From: SVTX01 sp964629615
GTDB lineage: Bacteria > Bacillota > Clostridia > Oscillospirales > CAG-272
DNA: 16,150 nt
Assembly (NCBI GenBank): GCA_964629615.1
Contig: CAZVUD010000034.1
Coordinates: forward strand, 1-16,150
Direction: 5' to 3'
Shown here: piece by piece, positions 6,569 to 12,787 of the stretch
Layout of the letters: the number at the start of each line of letters is the position of its first letter
Position numbering within the stretch: the first letter of the stretch is position 1
Translations under genes and position numbers: made by a program
Notes under the pieces: model-generated
Database searches by the model: none
What the model was told of the DNA's origin: nothing
What the model saw: only the letters and a program-made list of their open reading frames with translations

Positions 6569-7207
6569 ATGAATTTAATATTAATGGGCGCGCCCGGCGC
6601 GGGCAAAGGTACACAGTCAGCTAAGATTTCCGAGAAGTATAACATTCCCGCCATTGCAACAGGAGATATCCTCCGCGGTGCTATAAAGGCAGGAACTGAG
6701 CTCGGTCTTTCTGCAAAGAGCTATATCGATGCAGGTAAGCTTGTGCCCGATGATGTCGTAATTGGTATTATCAAGGAATATCTTTCGACAGAAGCTTGCA
6801 AAAACGGCTTCATACTTGACGGTTTCCCCCGTTCCATTCCCCAGGCAGAGGCACTTGATGCTCTCGGTGTTAAGATAGACATCGTACTCAGCATCGAGGT
6901 TCCCGATGAGAAGATCATCACAAGAATGAGCGGAAGAAGAGTTTGCTCTTGCGGTGCTTCCTACCACGTTGAGTATAATGCTCCCAAGGTTGAGGGCATT
7001 TGCGACAAGTGCGGCAGTGAGCTCTACATCAGAAATGATGACGCGGCAGAAACCGTTGCAAACAGACTCAAAACATATCACGCACAGACTGAGCCGCTTA
7101 AGGATTTCTATGCGGCAAAGGGAATTCTTGTTACAGTTGAGGGTCAGGAGGAGGTCGCTGATACGACCGCTCTCGTATTCGACGCACTTGACAAGATAAA
7201 TGCGTGA
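6569..7207 (+). CDS. adk: Adenylate kinase, zinc-LID type
   Basis: Catalyses ATP + AMP to 2 ADP in the cytoplasm. It has 212 residues, the long-LID form. The P-loop GAPGAGKGT is at 7-15, the AMP-binding TGDILR at 31-36, LDGFPR at 83-88 and the catalytic RNDDAAETVANRL segment is present. The LID carries C126, C128, C145 and C148, the Gram-positive zinc site, but the first knuckle is C-S-C-G, one residue shorter than the CxxCG of the B. stearothermophilus enzyme (C130/C133). GGAGGT lies before the ATG. Location between secY and map is the usual Firmicutes arrangement. Confidence 0.97.
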   Translation: MNLILMGAPGAGKGTQSAKISEKYNIPAIATGDILRGAIKAGTELGLSAKSYIDAGKLVPDDVVIGIIKEYLSTEACKNGFILDGFPRSIPQAEALDALGVKIDIVLSIEVPDEKIITRMSGRRVCSCGASYHVEYNAPKVEGICDKCGSELYIRNDDAAETVANRLKTYHAQTEPLKDFYAAKGILVTVEGQEEVADTTALVFDALDKINA

Positions 7208-7228
7208 TCTCAGACAGAGGTAAAACGA

Positions 7229-7990
7229 ATGATTCAACTGAAAAATCCGGCGCAGATCGAAATGATGAAGCAAGCCGGTAGGATCACGGGTGAGGCTTTG
7301 GTCTTGGCTCGCGAGAACATTCGTGAGGGCATTAGTACCTATGAGCTTGATAAGATAATAAGAAATTATATCGAATCACAGGGTGCTAAGCCTTCCTTCC
7401 TCGGATACAACGGCTTTCCCGGAAGCGCGTGCATAAGCATAAATGATGAGGTCATTCACGGTATTCCTTCAAAGAAAAGACATCTTTGCGAGGGCGATAT
7501 CGTTAAGATCGATGTTGGTGCTTATTACCGCGGATATCACGGTGATGCTGCCAGAACGGTCGCGGTCGGAAAGGTCAGCGACGAGGCGAAAAAGCTTATT
7601 GAGGTAACGAGAGAAAGCTTCTTTCGCGGTGTACAACAGTTCAGCGCAGGTAACAGGATAGGAGATATAGGACACGCGATAGATTCCTATGTGGTCGATA
7701 ACGGATTTACTACGGTAAAGAGATATATCGGTCACGGTATCGGAAGCGAGCTCCACATGTCCCCTGATGTGCCGAACTACGGTACGCAAGGACGCGGAAC
7801 AAGACTCCTTACGGGTATGACATTGGCAATTGAGCCCATGGTCAACGCAGGAGTTGAGGATGTATGCGAGATGAACGACGGTTGGACAGTAAAAACTGCC
7901 GACAGAAAGCTTTCAGCGCATTATGAAAATACGGTTGCTCTTACGCAAGACGGTATATGCATCATGACGCTGATAGACAAAGATTTTTGA
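7229..7990 (+). CDS. map: Methionine aminopeptidase, type I
   Basis: Removes the initiator methionine from nascent proteins when the second residue is small. It has 253 residues. The five dinuclear metal ligands are visible: D95 and D106 in KIDVGAYYRGYHGDAARTV, H169 in YIGHGIGSELH, E202 in AIEPMV and E233 in HYENTVAL, with the substrate-contacting H77 in INDEVIHGIP. The N-terminal SH3-binding zinc extension of some type I enzymes is absent. The ribosome binding site is only AGAGGT at about 7216-7221, weaker than that of its neighbours. Cotranscribed with adk, 21 bases upstream. Confidence 0.97.
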   Translation: MIQLKNPAQIEMMKQAGRITGEALVLARENIREGISTYELDKIIRNYIESQGAKPSFLGYNGFPGSACISINDEVIHGIPSKKRHLCEGDIVKIDVGAYYRGYHGDAARTVAVGKVSDEAKKLIEVTRESFFRGVQQFSAGNRIGDIGHAIDSYVVDNGFTTVKRYIGHGIGSELHMSPDVPNYGTQGRGTRLLTGMTLAIEPMVNAGVEDVCEMNDGWTVKTADRKLSAHYENTVALTQDGICIMTLIDKDF

Positions 7991-8028
7991 GTTTGAATTT
8001 GGTATGACAAATTCGCAGGAGGATTATT

Positions 8029-8247
8029 TTGCCGAAGGATGATGTGATTGAATTTGAAGGCACTGTCATTGAGAAACTTCCCAATGCGACCTTCAAGGTA
8101 CAGCTTCCCAACGGTCACATAGTGACTGCTCATATTTCGGGTAAGCTTAGAATTAACTATATCAGAGTTCTCCCCGGTGACCACGTAACAGTTGAGGTAT
8201 CGGTATACGACCTCACTAAGGGTCGCATCACGTGGAGATCCAAATAA
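8029..8247 (+). CDS. infA: Translation initiation factor IF-1
   Basis: A 72-residue single OB-fold (S1-like) protein that occupies the 30S A site during initiation. PKDDVIEFEGTVIEKLPNATFKVQLPNGHIVTAHISGKLRINYIRVLPGDHVTVEVSVYDLTKGRITWR matches IF-1 throughout, although residues such as VIEF replace the more common the AIEVEG start. The start codon is TTG at 8029, set by AGGAGG at 8017-8022 and by the conserved length; no ATG or GTG lies nearby in frame. It precedes rpmJ as in most Firmicutes. Confidence 0.97.
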   Translation: MPKDDVIEFEGTVIEKLPNATFKVQLPNGHIVTAHISGKLRINYIRVLPGDHVTVEVSVYDLTKGRITWRSK

Positions 8248-8264
8248 TAAACAAAAAACCGTGA

Positions 8265-8280
8265 CGTAGCTTAAGCTACG
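8265..8280. repeat. 16-base perfect palindrome between infA and rpmJ
   Basis: CGTAGC-TTAA-GCTACG is an exact inverted repeat, flanked by A runs on both sides (ACAAAAAACC before, AAAAAA after). On the + strand it lacks a following T tract and on the - strand the T run starts only 5 bases beyond, so it is a poor terminator in this orientation. It could be a 6-bp RNA stem or an operator-like DNA site. Confidence 0.6.
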
Positions 8281-8314
8281 AAAAAATAACTCTAAAGAAA
8301 GGTGGTTTACAGAA

Positions 8315-8428
8315 ATGAAAGTTAAACCGTCCGTAAAGAAGATCTGCGAAAAGTGCAAGATCATTAAGAGAAAAGGTAAAGTCATGGTTATATGCGAGAA
8401 CCCCAAGCACAAGCAGAAGCAGGGTTGA
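8315..8428 (+). CDS. rpmJ: 50S ribosomal protein L36
   Basis: A 37-residue protein: MKVKPSVKKICEKCKIIKRKGKVMVICENPKHKQKQG. This is the zinc-ribbon (C-plus) form of L36 with ligands C11, C14, C27 and H32, a small basic protein of the 50S subunit near the L6/L7-L12 stalk base. The start ATG follows an AAAGGTGG site at 8298-8304, which is weaker than its neighbours. The length and motif are exactly those of the family, so the call is firm despite the small size. Confidence 0.97.
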   Translation: MKVKPSVKKICEKCKIIKRKGKVMVICENPKHKQKQG

Positions 8429-8481
8429 TCCGCAAACTACGACTTTTACAAAACTCATTTTAACAGAGAGGTGAAAAACAG

Positions 8482-8850
8482 ATGGCACGTATAGCTGGTG
8501 TTGATATTCCCAATAACAAGCGCGTTGAGATCGCCCTTACCTATATTTACGGTATCGGCCGCAAGAGCGCGAATGATATCATAGCTCAGACAGGCATCAA
8601 CCCTGACACAAGAGCTAAGGACCTTACAGAGGAAGAGATTGCAAAGCTTCGTGATGTTATCGAAAACTCTTACACAGTTGAAGGTGACCTTCGCAGAGAA
8701 GTATCCCTTAACATCAAGAGATTGGTAGAGGTTAACTGCTACCGCGGCATCAGACACAGAAAGGGTCTTCCCGTAAGAGGTCAGAGAACAAAGACAAATG
8801 CGAGAACAAGAAAAGGTCCCGCAAAGACAATCGCTAACAAGAAGAAATAA
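8482..8850 (+). CDS. rpsM: 30S ribosomal protein S13
   Basis: A 122-residue S13 of the 30S head, contacting 50S intersubunit bridges and the P-site tRNA through its basic tail. Diagnostic parts are MARIAGVDIPNNKRVEIALTYIYGIG, the helix-two-turn-helix middle, and the C-terminal NCYRGIRHRKGLPVRGQRTKTNARTRKGP signature. The site AGAGAGGTG at about 8465-8472 precedes the ATG. It opens the alpha-operon block. Confidence 0.97.
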   Translation: MARIAGVDIPNNKRVEIALTYIYGIGRKSANDIIAQTGINPDTRAKDLTEEEIAKLRDVIENSYTVEGDLRREVSLNIKRLVEVNCYRGIRHRKGLPVRGQRTKTNARTRKGPAKTIANKKK

Positions 8851-8865
8851 AGGAGTGGCATAGAG

Positions 8866-9264
8866 ATGGCAAAAGCAAATGCAAAGAAAGTTGTCAAAAG
8901 ACGCCGCGAAAGAAAGAATATTGAAAAGGGTGCTGTTCACATTCAGTCCACTTTCAATAACACTATCGTTACAATCACAGACGTAAACGGCAACGCAATT
9001 TCCTGGGCTTCCGCTGGTGAGCTTGGCTTCAAGGGTTCTAGAAAGTCTACTCCCTTCGCTGCTCAGTCAGCTTCTGAAACAGCAGCAAAGGCTGCAGTTG
9101 AACACGGTCTTAAGTCTGTTGAAGTATATGTAAAGGGTCCCGGTTCAGGCCGTGAATCCGCAATCCGCGCTCTTGAAACATGCGGACTTACAATTACTCT
9201 CATCAAAGACGTTACTCCCATCCCCCACAACGGATGCAGACCGCCTAAGCGCAGACGCGTATAA
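8866..9264 (+). CDS. rpsK: 30S ribosomal protein S11
   Basis: A 132-residue S11 of the 30S platform, near the mRNA exit and Shine-Dalgarno helix. It shows HIQSTFNNTIVTITDVNGNAISWASAGELGFKGSRKSTPFAAQ, the VYVKGPGSGRESAIRAL segment and the C-terminal IKDVTPIPHNGCRPPKRRRV signature. The N-terminus is basic and somewhat longer than in E. coli. AAGGAG at 8850-8855 overlaps the rpsM stop, so translation of the two is closely linked. Confidence 0.97.
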   Translation: MAKANAKKVVKRRRERKNIEKGAVHIQSTFNNTIVTITDVNGNAISWASAGELGFKGSRKSTPFAAQSASETAAKAAVEHGLKSVEVYVKGPGSGRESAIRALETCGLTITLIKDVTPIPHNGCRPPKRRRV

Positions 9265-9287
9265 TCATTACAGGAGGTTATTTTAAA

Positions 9288-9914
9288 ATGGCTAGATATA
9301 CAGGTCCCGCATGTAAACTTTGCCGTAGAGAAGGTAAGAAGCTTTACCTCAAGGGCGAAAGATGCACAAGCGGTAAGTGCGCACTCGATCGCAGAAGCAC
9401 AGCTCCCGGTCAGCATGGCGCAGCTAAGAAGAAAATGGGCGAATACGGCCTTCAGCTTCGTGAGAAGCAGACAACAAAGAGATACTACGGTGTTCTTGAG
9501 AGACAGTTCAGAAACTACTATGATGAGGCTGCTCGCAAGGAAGGTATGACAGGTGAAAACCTCCTCATTCTCCTTGAAAGACGTCTTGACAACGCAGTTT
9601 ACAGAATGGGTCTTGCAGAATCCCACAAGGAAGCACGTCAGCTCGTTCTCCACTGCCACTTCACACTTAACGGCAAGAAGGTAAACATTCCTTCCATCCT
9701 TGTTAAGCCCGGTGATGTTATCGCAGTTAAGGAAGCAAGCAGATCTTCCGAAAAGATCAAGGCTCTGGCTGAAGAGCTTGAGAGCAAGACAGCTCCCAAG
9801 TGGCTCGAAGTTGATAAGGCAAATCTCAGCGCAAAGGTAGTTTCCATGCCTGCAAGAGAAGACATCGACTTTGAATTCAACGAGCAGCTTATCGTCGAAC
9901 TCTACTCCAAGTAA
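9288..9914 (+). CDS. rpsD: 30S ribosomal protein S4, zinc-binding
   Basis: A 208-residue S4, a primary 16S 5'-domain assembly protein and component of the mRNA entry channel helicase site. The N-terminal zinc site is present: C9 and C12 in ACKLCRREG, C26 and C31 in ERCTSGKC. The S4 RNA-binding domain begins near residue 98 with LERRLDNAVYRMGLAESHKEARQLVLHCHFTLNGKKVNIPS. In E. coli S4 is also the alpha-operon repressor. Here rpsD lies in the alpha operon, unlike B. subtilis where it is separate. AGGAGGTT lies at 9271-9278. Confidence 0.97.
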   Translation: MARYTGPACKLCRREGKKLYLKGERCTSGKCALDRRSTAPGQHGAAKKKMGEYGLQLREKQTTKRYYGVLERQFRNYYDEAARKEGMTGENLLILLERRLDNAVYRMGLAESHKEARQLVLHCHFTLNGKKVNIPSILVKPGDVIAVKEASRSSEKIKALAEELESKTAPKWLEVDKANLSAKVVSMPAREDIDFEFNEQLIVELYSK

Positions 9915-10005
9915 TTCCCCGCTCGGATGCTGTGGTTTTACTTTAATTACGTGTCCGAACATAAGCAGTTGCTTTTAAAAAATATTTAATGGAGGAATTT
10001 TTGGA
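9915..10005 (+). other. rpsD-rpoA spacer
   Basis: A 91-base gap with weak pairing only (TCGGA near 9923 with TCCGA near 9954; AAGC with GCTT near 9963-9976). No promoter or terminator stands out. TGGAGGAA at 9990-9997 is the rpoA ribosome binding site. Confidence 0.4.
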
Positions 10006-10980
10006 ATGATTGAGATAGAAAAGCCCAATATATCAACCGTAAATTTGAGCGAAGACGGTACAAGAGGAACGTTCATAGTTGAGCCTCTTGAAAGAGGTTT
10101 TGGTCAGACACTCGGCAATTCCTTGCGCAGAGTTCTGCTCAGCTCTCTCCCCGGTTACGCAGTTACGAACATTAAGATCGATGGCGTACTTCACGAATTC
10201 TCCACTATCCCCGGTGTTTCCGAGGATGTTACCGAGATAGTTATCAACGTAAAGGGCATTAATGCAAAGCTTAAGTGCGCAGGTCCCAAGACGGTAGTTA
10301 TCGACGTAGTTGGCGAGCATGACGTAAAGGCAGGCGACATCAAGGCTGATACTGATATCGAGATCCTTAATCCCGAGCATCATATCTGCACAGTTGCTGA
10401 AAACGAAAGATTCTATATGGAGCTTACGTTTAACTGCGACAGAGGTTATGTTTCTCAGGAGAGAAACAAGCAGCTTCATTCCGAGGCTCTCGGCGTGAAC
10501 CCTGCATTGCCTGTAAACACGATCTTTACAGACTCAATTTACACCCCCGTATACAATGTTAGCTTTGAAGTAGAAAATACCCGTTCGGGCAGCAACACTG
10601 ACCTTGATAAGCTCACACTTAACGTGCTTACAAACGGTACTATTTCAGCTAAAGAAGCGGTTTCACTTGGAGCCAAGATTCTCAATGAGCATCTCAACTT
10701 GTTTGTTGATTTGTCAGATGATGCAAAGACCAAAGAGATCATGGTTGAGAGAGAAGAAACTATAAAAGAAAAGGTTCTTGAGATGACCATTGAGGAACTT
10801 GACATGTCTGTCCGCAGCTTCAATTGCTTGAAGCGCGCAGGCATTGATACAGTTGAAGACTTGACCAACCGCACCGAGGAAGATATGATCAAAGTTCGTA
10901 ATCTCGGTAAGAAATCGCTTGACGAAGTTATTCAGAAGCTCCATTCGCTCGGCTTTGACCTTAAGCGCGAAGAGGAGTAA
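10006..10980 (+). CDS. rpoA: RNA polymerase subunit alpha
   Basis: A 324-residue alpha subunit. The N-terminal domain (about 1-230), which dimerises and nucleates core assembly with beta and beta-prime, shows GTFIVEPLERGFGQTLGNSLRRVLLSSLPGYAVT and GVLHEFSTIPGVSEDV. After a short linker the C-terminal domain (about 255-318), which binds UP elements and activators, shows MTIEELDMSVRSFNCLKRAGIDTVEDLTNRTEEDMIKVRNLGKKSLDEVIQKLHSLGF. Length and both domains are normal. The family call is firm. Confidence 0.98.
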   Translation: MIEIEKPNISTVNLSEDGTRGTFIVEPLERGFGQTLGNSLRRVLLSSLPGYAVTNIKIDGVLHEFSTIPGVSEDVTEIVINVKGINAKLKCAGPKTVVIDVVGEHDVKAGDIKADTDIEILNPEHHICTVAENERFYMELTFNCDRGYVSQERNKQLHSEALGVNPALPVNTIFTDSIYTPVYNVSFEVENTRSGSNTDLDKLTLNVLTNGTISAKEAVSLGAKILNEHLNLFVDLSDDAKTKEIMVEREETIKEKVLEMTIEELDMSVRSFNCLKRAGIDTVEDLTNRTEEDMIKVRNLGKKSLDEVIQKLHSLGFDLKREEE

Positions 10981-11018
10981 GAAATTTAGATTATTTAAGC
11001 AGAAGGAGGGAATTAGAA

Positions 11019-11366
11019 ATGCCCGGAACCAGAAAACTTGGCAGACCTACCGCACACAGAAAAGCTATGCTTCGCGGAATGGTTACCCTGCTGCTTGAGA
11101 ACGGACAGGTAGAAACTACACTTACAAGAGCTAAGGAAGTTCGTTCCATCGCAGAGAAGATGATTACACTTGGCAAGAAGAATACACTTGCAAGCCGCAG
11201 AGCTGCTCTCGCATTTATCACTAAGGAAGACGTTGTTACAAAGCTTTTCAACGAGATCGCTCCTAAGTACGCAGAGCGCAACGGCGGTTACACACAGGTA
11301 CTTAAGATAGGTACACGCCGCGGTGACGCCGCTGAAATGGCTATCGTTAGACTCATTGAGGACTAA
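11019..11366 (+). CDS. rplQ: 50S ribosomal protein L17
   Basis: A 115-residue L17, located near the tunnel exit of the 50S subunit and the usual last gene of the alpha operon. Diagnostic are RKLGRPTAHRKAMLRGMVTLLLENGQVETTLTRAKEVR and the C-terminal NGGYTQVLKIGTRRGDAAEMAIVRLI. AGAAGGAGGG at 11001-11010 precedes the ATG. No further r-protein gene follows; the transcript continues into a 224-base structured tail before the terminator. Confidence 0.97.
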   Translation: MPGTRKLGRPTAHRKAMLRGMVTLLLENGQVETTLTRAKEVRSIAEKMITLGKKNTLASRRAALAFITKEDVVTKLFNEIAPKYAERNGGYTQVLKIGTRRGDAAEMAIVRLIED

Positions 11367-11407
11367 TTTGCTGTCTTAATACAAAAATAATAAAACGGCA
11401 TTTGCCA

Positions 11408-11441
11408 TTGGCGCGATACTCTGAAAAGAGTATCGCGCCAA
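11408..11441. repeat. Perfect 15-bp hairpin with GAAA loop after rplQ
   Basis: TTGGCGCGATACTCT (11408-11422) pairs completely with AGAGTATCGCGCCAA (11427-11441) around a GAAA tetraloop. It lies 42 bases after rplQ. No T tract follows on the + strand, so it is not a standard intrinsic terminator in that direction. On the - strand a smaller GGC-AAAT-GCC element and a T-rich run lie farther on. It may stabilise or process the 3' end of the r-protein transcript. Confidence 0.75.
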
Positions 11442-11443
11442 CT

Positions 11444-11570
11444 CTATTCGCCTGCGGCGAGTGATGTTTGCTGCGCAAGTTTTATGGGCGAATAGAATAT
11501 CACTGATGCTGTGAGGCATCAATATCACTGCCCGAAGGGCAACATCGCTCTTTGGCAAAGAACATCACTC
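11444..11570. repeat. Array of short hairpins joined by a repeated 9-mer
   Basis: The 9-mer AA(T/C)ATC(A/G)CT occurs at 11496, 11521, 11541 and 11561 (steps of 25, 20 and 20) and inverted at 11460-11468. Between copies lie short hairpins of different sequence: TCGCC-TGC-GGCGA (11448-11460), TTGC-TGC-GCAA (11468-11478), TGATGC-GCATCA (11504-11521), TGCCC-GAA-GGGCA (11529-11541) and TCTTT-GGC-AAAGA (11549-11561). CTATTCGCC (11444-11452) can also pair with GGCGAATAG (11487-11495) as an outer stem. There is no open frame of convincing quality. It resembles hairpin mosaics I recall from intergenic DNA of gut Ruminococcaceae, which I cannot verify here. Confidence 0.7.
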
Positions 11571-11589
11571 ATATATAGCAGAAAAATAT

Positions 11590-11626
11590 CCCCGACAGAT
11601 TTCTAAAATCTGTCGGGGTTAATTTT
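11590..11626. terminator. Strong bidirectional terminator
   Basis: CCCCGACAGATTT (11590-11602) pairs perfectly with AAATCTGTCGGGG (11606-11618) around CTA, a 13-bp stem. On the + strand TTAATTTTTT follows, ending the r-protein/rpoA transcript. On the - strand ATATTTTT follows, so it also ends the convergent operon whose last stop codon is at 11644. Confidence 0.93.
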
Positions 11627-11643
11627 TTGTGTTTATATGTATC

Positions 11644-12786
11644 TTATTTTGTGGGCATGTCTGCAGAAACTGTAACGCGTATGATCTTTTCAACCTTGTT
11701 TCCTGTGCGGTCGAATGCGGTAAGAGTCAGGGTGTGCTCACCTGCGTTCAGTCTGCCGGTTGCGGACAGCGCACCGTCACTCCATTTCATGTCGACATTC
11801 ATGTCGCCGTCAACAGCGTCCTTTGCAATGATACTAAGTACAGGCTTCATTCCTGTGCTTGCCGCTATGTGATCGGGTGCCCAGCTCAAAACAGGCGGCT
11901 CTGTGTCCTTTTTAGCAACATGCAGCTTGATGTTTATTTCTGATGTGTTGAGTGAAGGGTCGGTGTATCTGATCGTGCAGGTGTGATCACCCTCAAGCAA
12001 AAGCCCGTTTTCGTCTATAGCACCCTCGCTCCAGATATATTCAGGCTCAATGTCCATTTTGTAGAATTCGTCATATGCCTTTGCGTCTATACTGAATGGC
12101 TTGCCTGCGGTTGTATTTATGGTATCGTTGCCGTCCCATTCGATTCTTGGCGGCTCGGTATCCTTTTCCTTGAGCTTAAAGGATATAGAATCGATGTATA
12201 CGCTCTCTCCTCCCTCGCGGATGCGGATGTAGATCTGCATGGGCTTGAAGTGACCCGTTCCGTCGTCAAGGTCATCAAAGCTCTTGATCTGTCCGTGCTG
12301 ATACGGGCCTACATTGCTTATAACCACATCTGCCCACTGTTCGTTTGCAGAGGAGGGAAGACGCATTATCCATTCTTTATCGTAGTCTGCAAGACGGATG
12401 CCGTCGGCAGGATCTGTGTTTTCAGAGCAGAATATGCGTATATTTATGCTTTCAACCTCTTGGATATAGTGATCTCCAAGGTCGAGCGGCACTGCAACCC
12501 AGCCCTTTTCATGTATGTCGGTCAGCTTTAGAACATATCCTGAGTAGCCTTCGGGAACATTTGCAGCCTTTGCCTGATCCTCTGTAAGCATATCAGCCTG
12601 CGGCAGCTGATCCTCGTCTTTATATGATGTCATGTAATTTGGCGTGGTCATCGGGTCGAGCACGGGTATCTCGGATATGCCATCAATCGGGGTGCTTTCG
12701 CTTCTGATTGTGCTTGCATATATGGGCATGGACGAAGTAAGCATTGCAAATAAAGGGAAAAGTGCTAAAAACTGTATTTTTTTCAT
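11644..12786 (-). CDS. Secreted beta-sandwich protein with two Ig-like repeats
   Basis: A 380-residue protein not assignable to a named family. Residues 1-24 are a type I signal peptide (MKK, hydrophobic core, PIYAS); there is no lipobox, LPXTG or C-terminal anchor. Residues about 70-205 look like a CBM or galactose-binding-like jelly roll, ending in the typical VYIDSISFKLKE strand. Two Ig/HYR-like repeats of 85 residues follow, each opening with KDTEPP (K208 and K293) and containing WS(E/D)GA...G...GEHT-type strands. It starts 1 base after the stop of the phosphatase gene, and its AGGAGGT lies within that gene's last codons, so the two are translationally coupled. A carbohydrate- or cell-wall-binding partner of the phosphatase is inference. 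Confidence 0.85.
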   Translation of the reverse strand: MKKIQFLALFPLFAMLTSSMPIYASTIRSESTPIDGISEIPVLDPMTTPNYMTSYKDEDQLPQADMLTEDQAKAANVPEGYSGYVLKLTDIHEKGWVAVPLDLGDHYIQEVESINIRIFCSENTDPADGIRLADYDKEWIMRLPSSANEQWADVVISNVGPYQHGQIKSFDDLDDGTGHFKPMQIYIRIREGGESVYIDSISFKLKEKDTEPPRIEWDGNDTINTTAGKPFSIDAKAYDEFYKMDIEPEYIWSEGAIDENGLLLEGDHTCTIRYTDPSLNTSEINIKLHVAKKDTEPPVLSWAPDHIAASTGMKPVLSIIAKDAVDGDMNVDMKWSDGALSATGRLNAGEHTLTLTAFDRTGNKVEKIIRVTVSADMPTK

Positions 12787-12787
12787 T

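Noticed and set aside
9063..9962. A 299-codon open frame on the - strand opposite rpsK and rpsD
   Set aside because: It lies fully antisense to two certain r-protein genes, resembles no family, and long antisense frames are expected from the codon use of highly expressed genes. The same applies to - strand frames at 1425-2084, 3768-4433 and 6617-7273.
11376..11558. A 60-codon - strand frame through the hairpin mosaic
   Set aside because: It has no ribosome binding site that I can see, and its sequence is just the translation of palindromic units; structure, not coding, explains the region.
11444..11570. CRISPR array
   Set aside because: The repeats are 9 bases, the intervening parts are about 11 bases and palindromic, one copy is inverted, and no cas gene is present.
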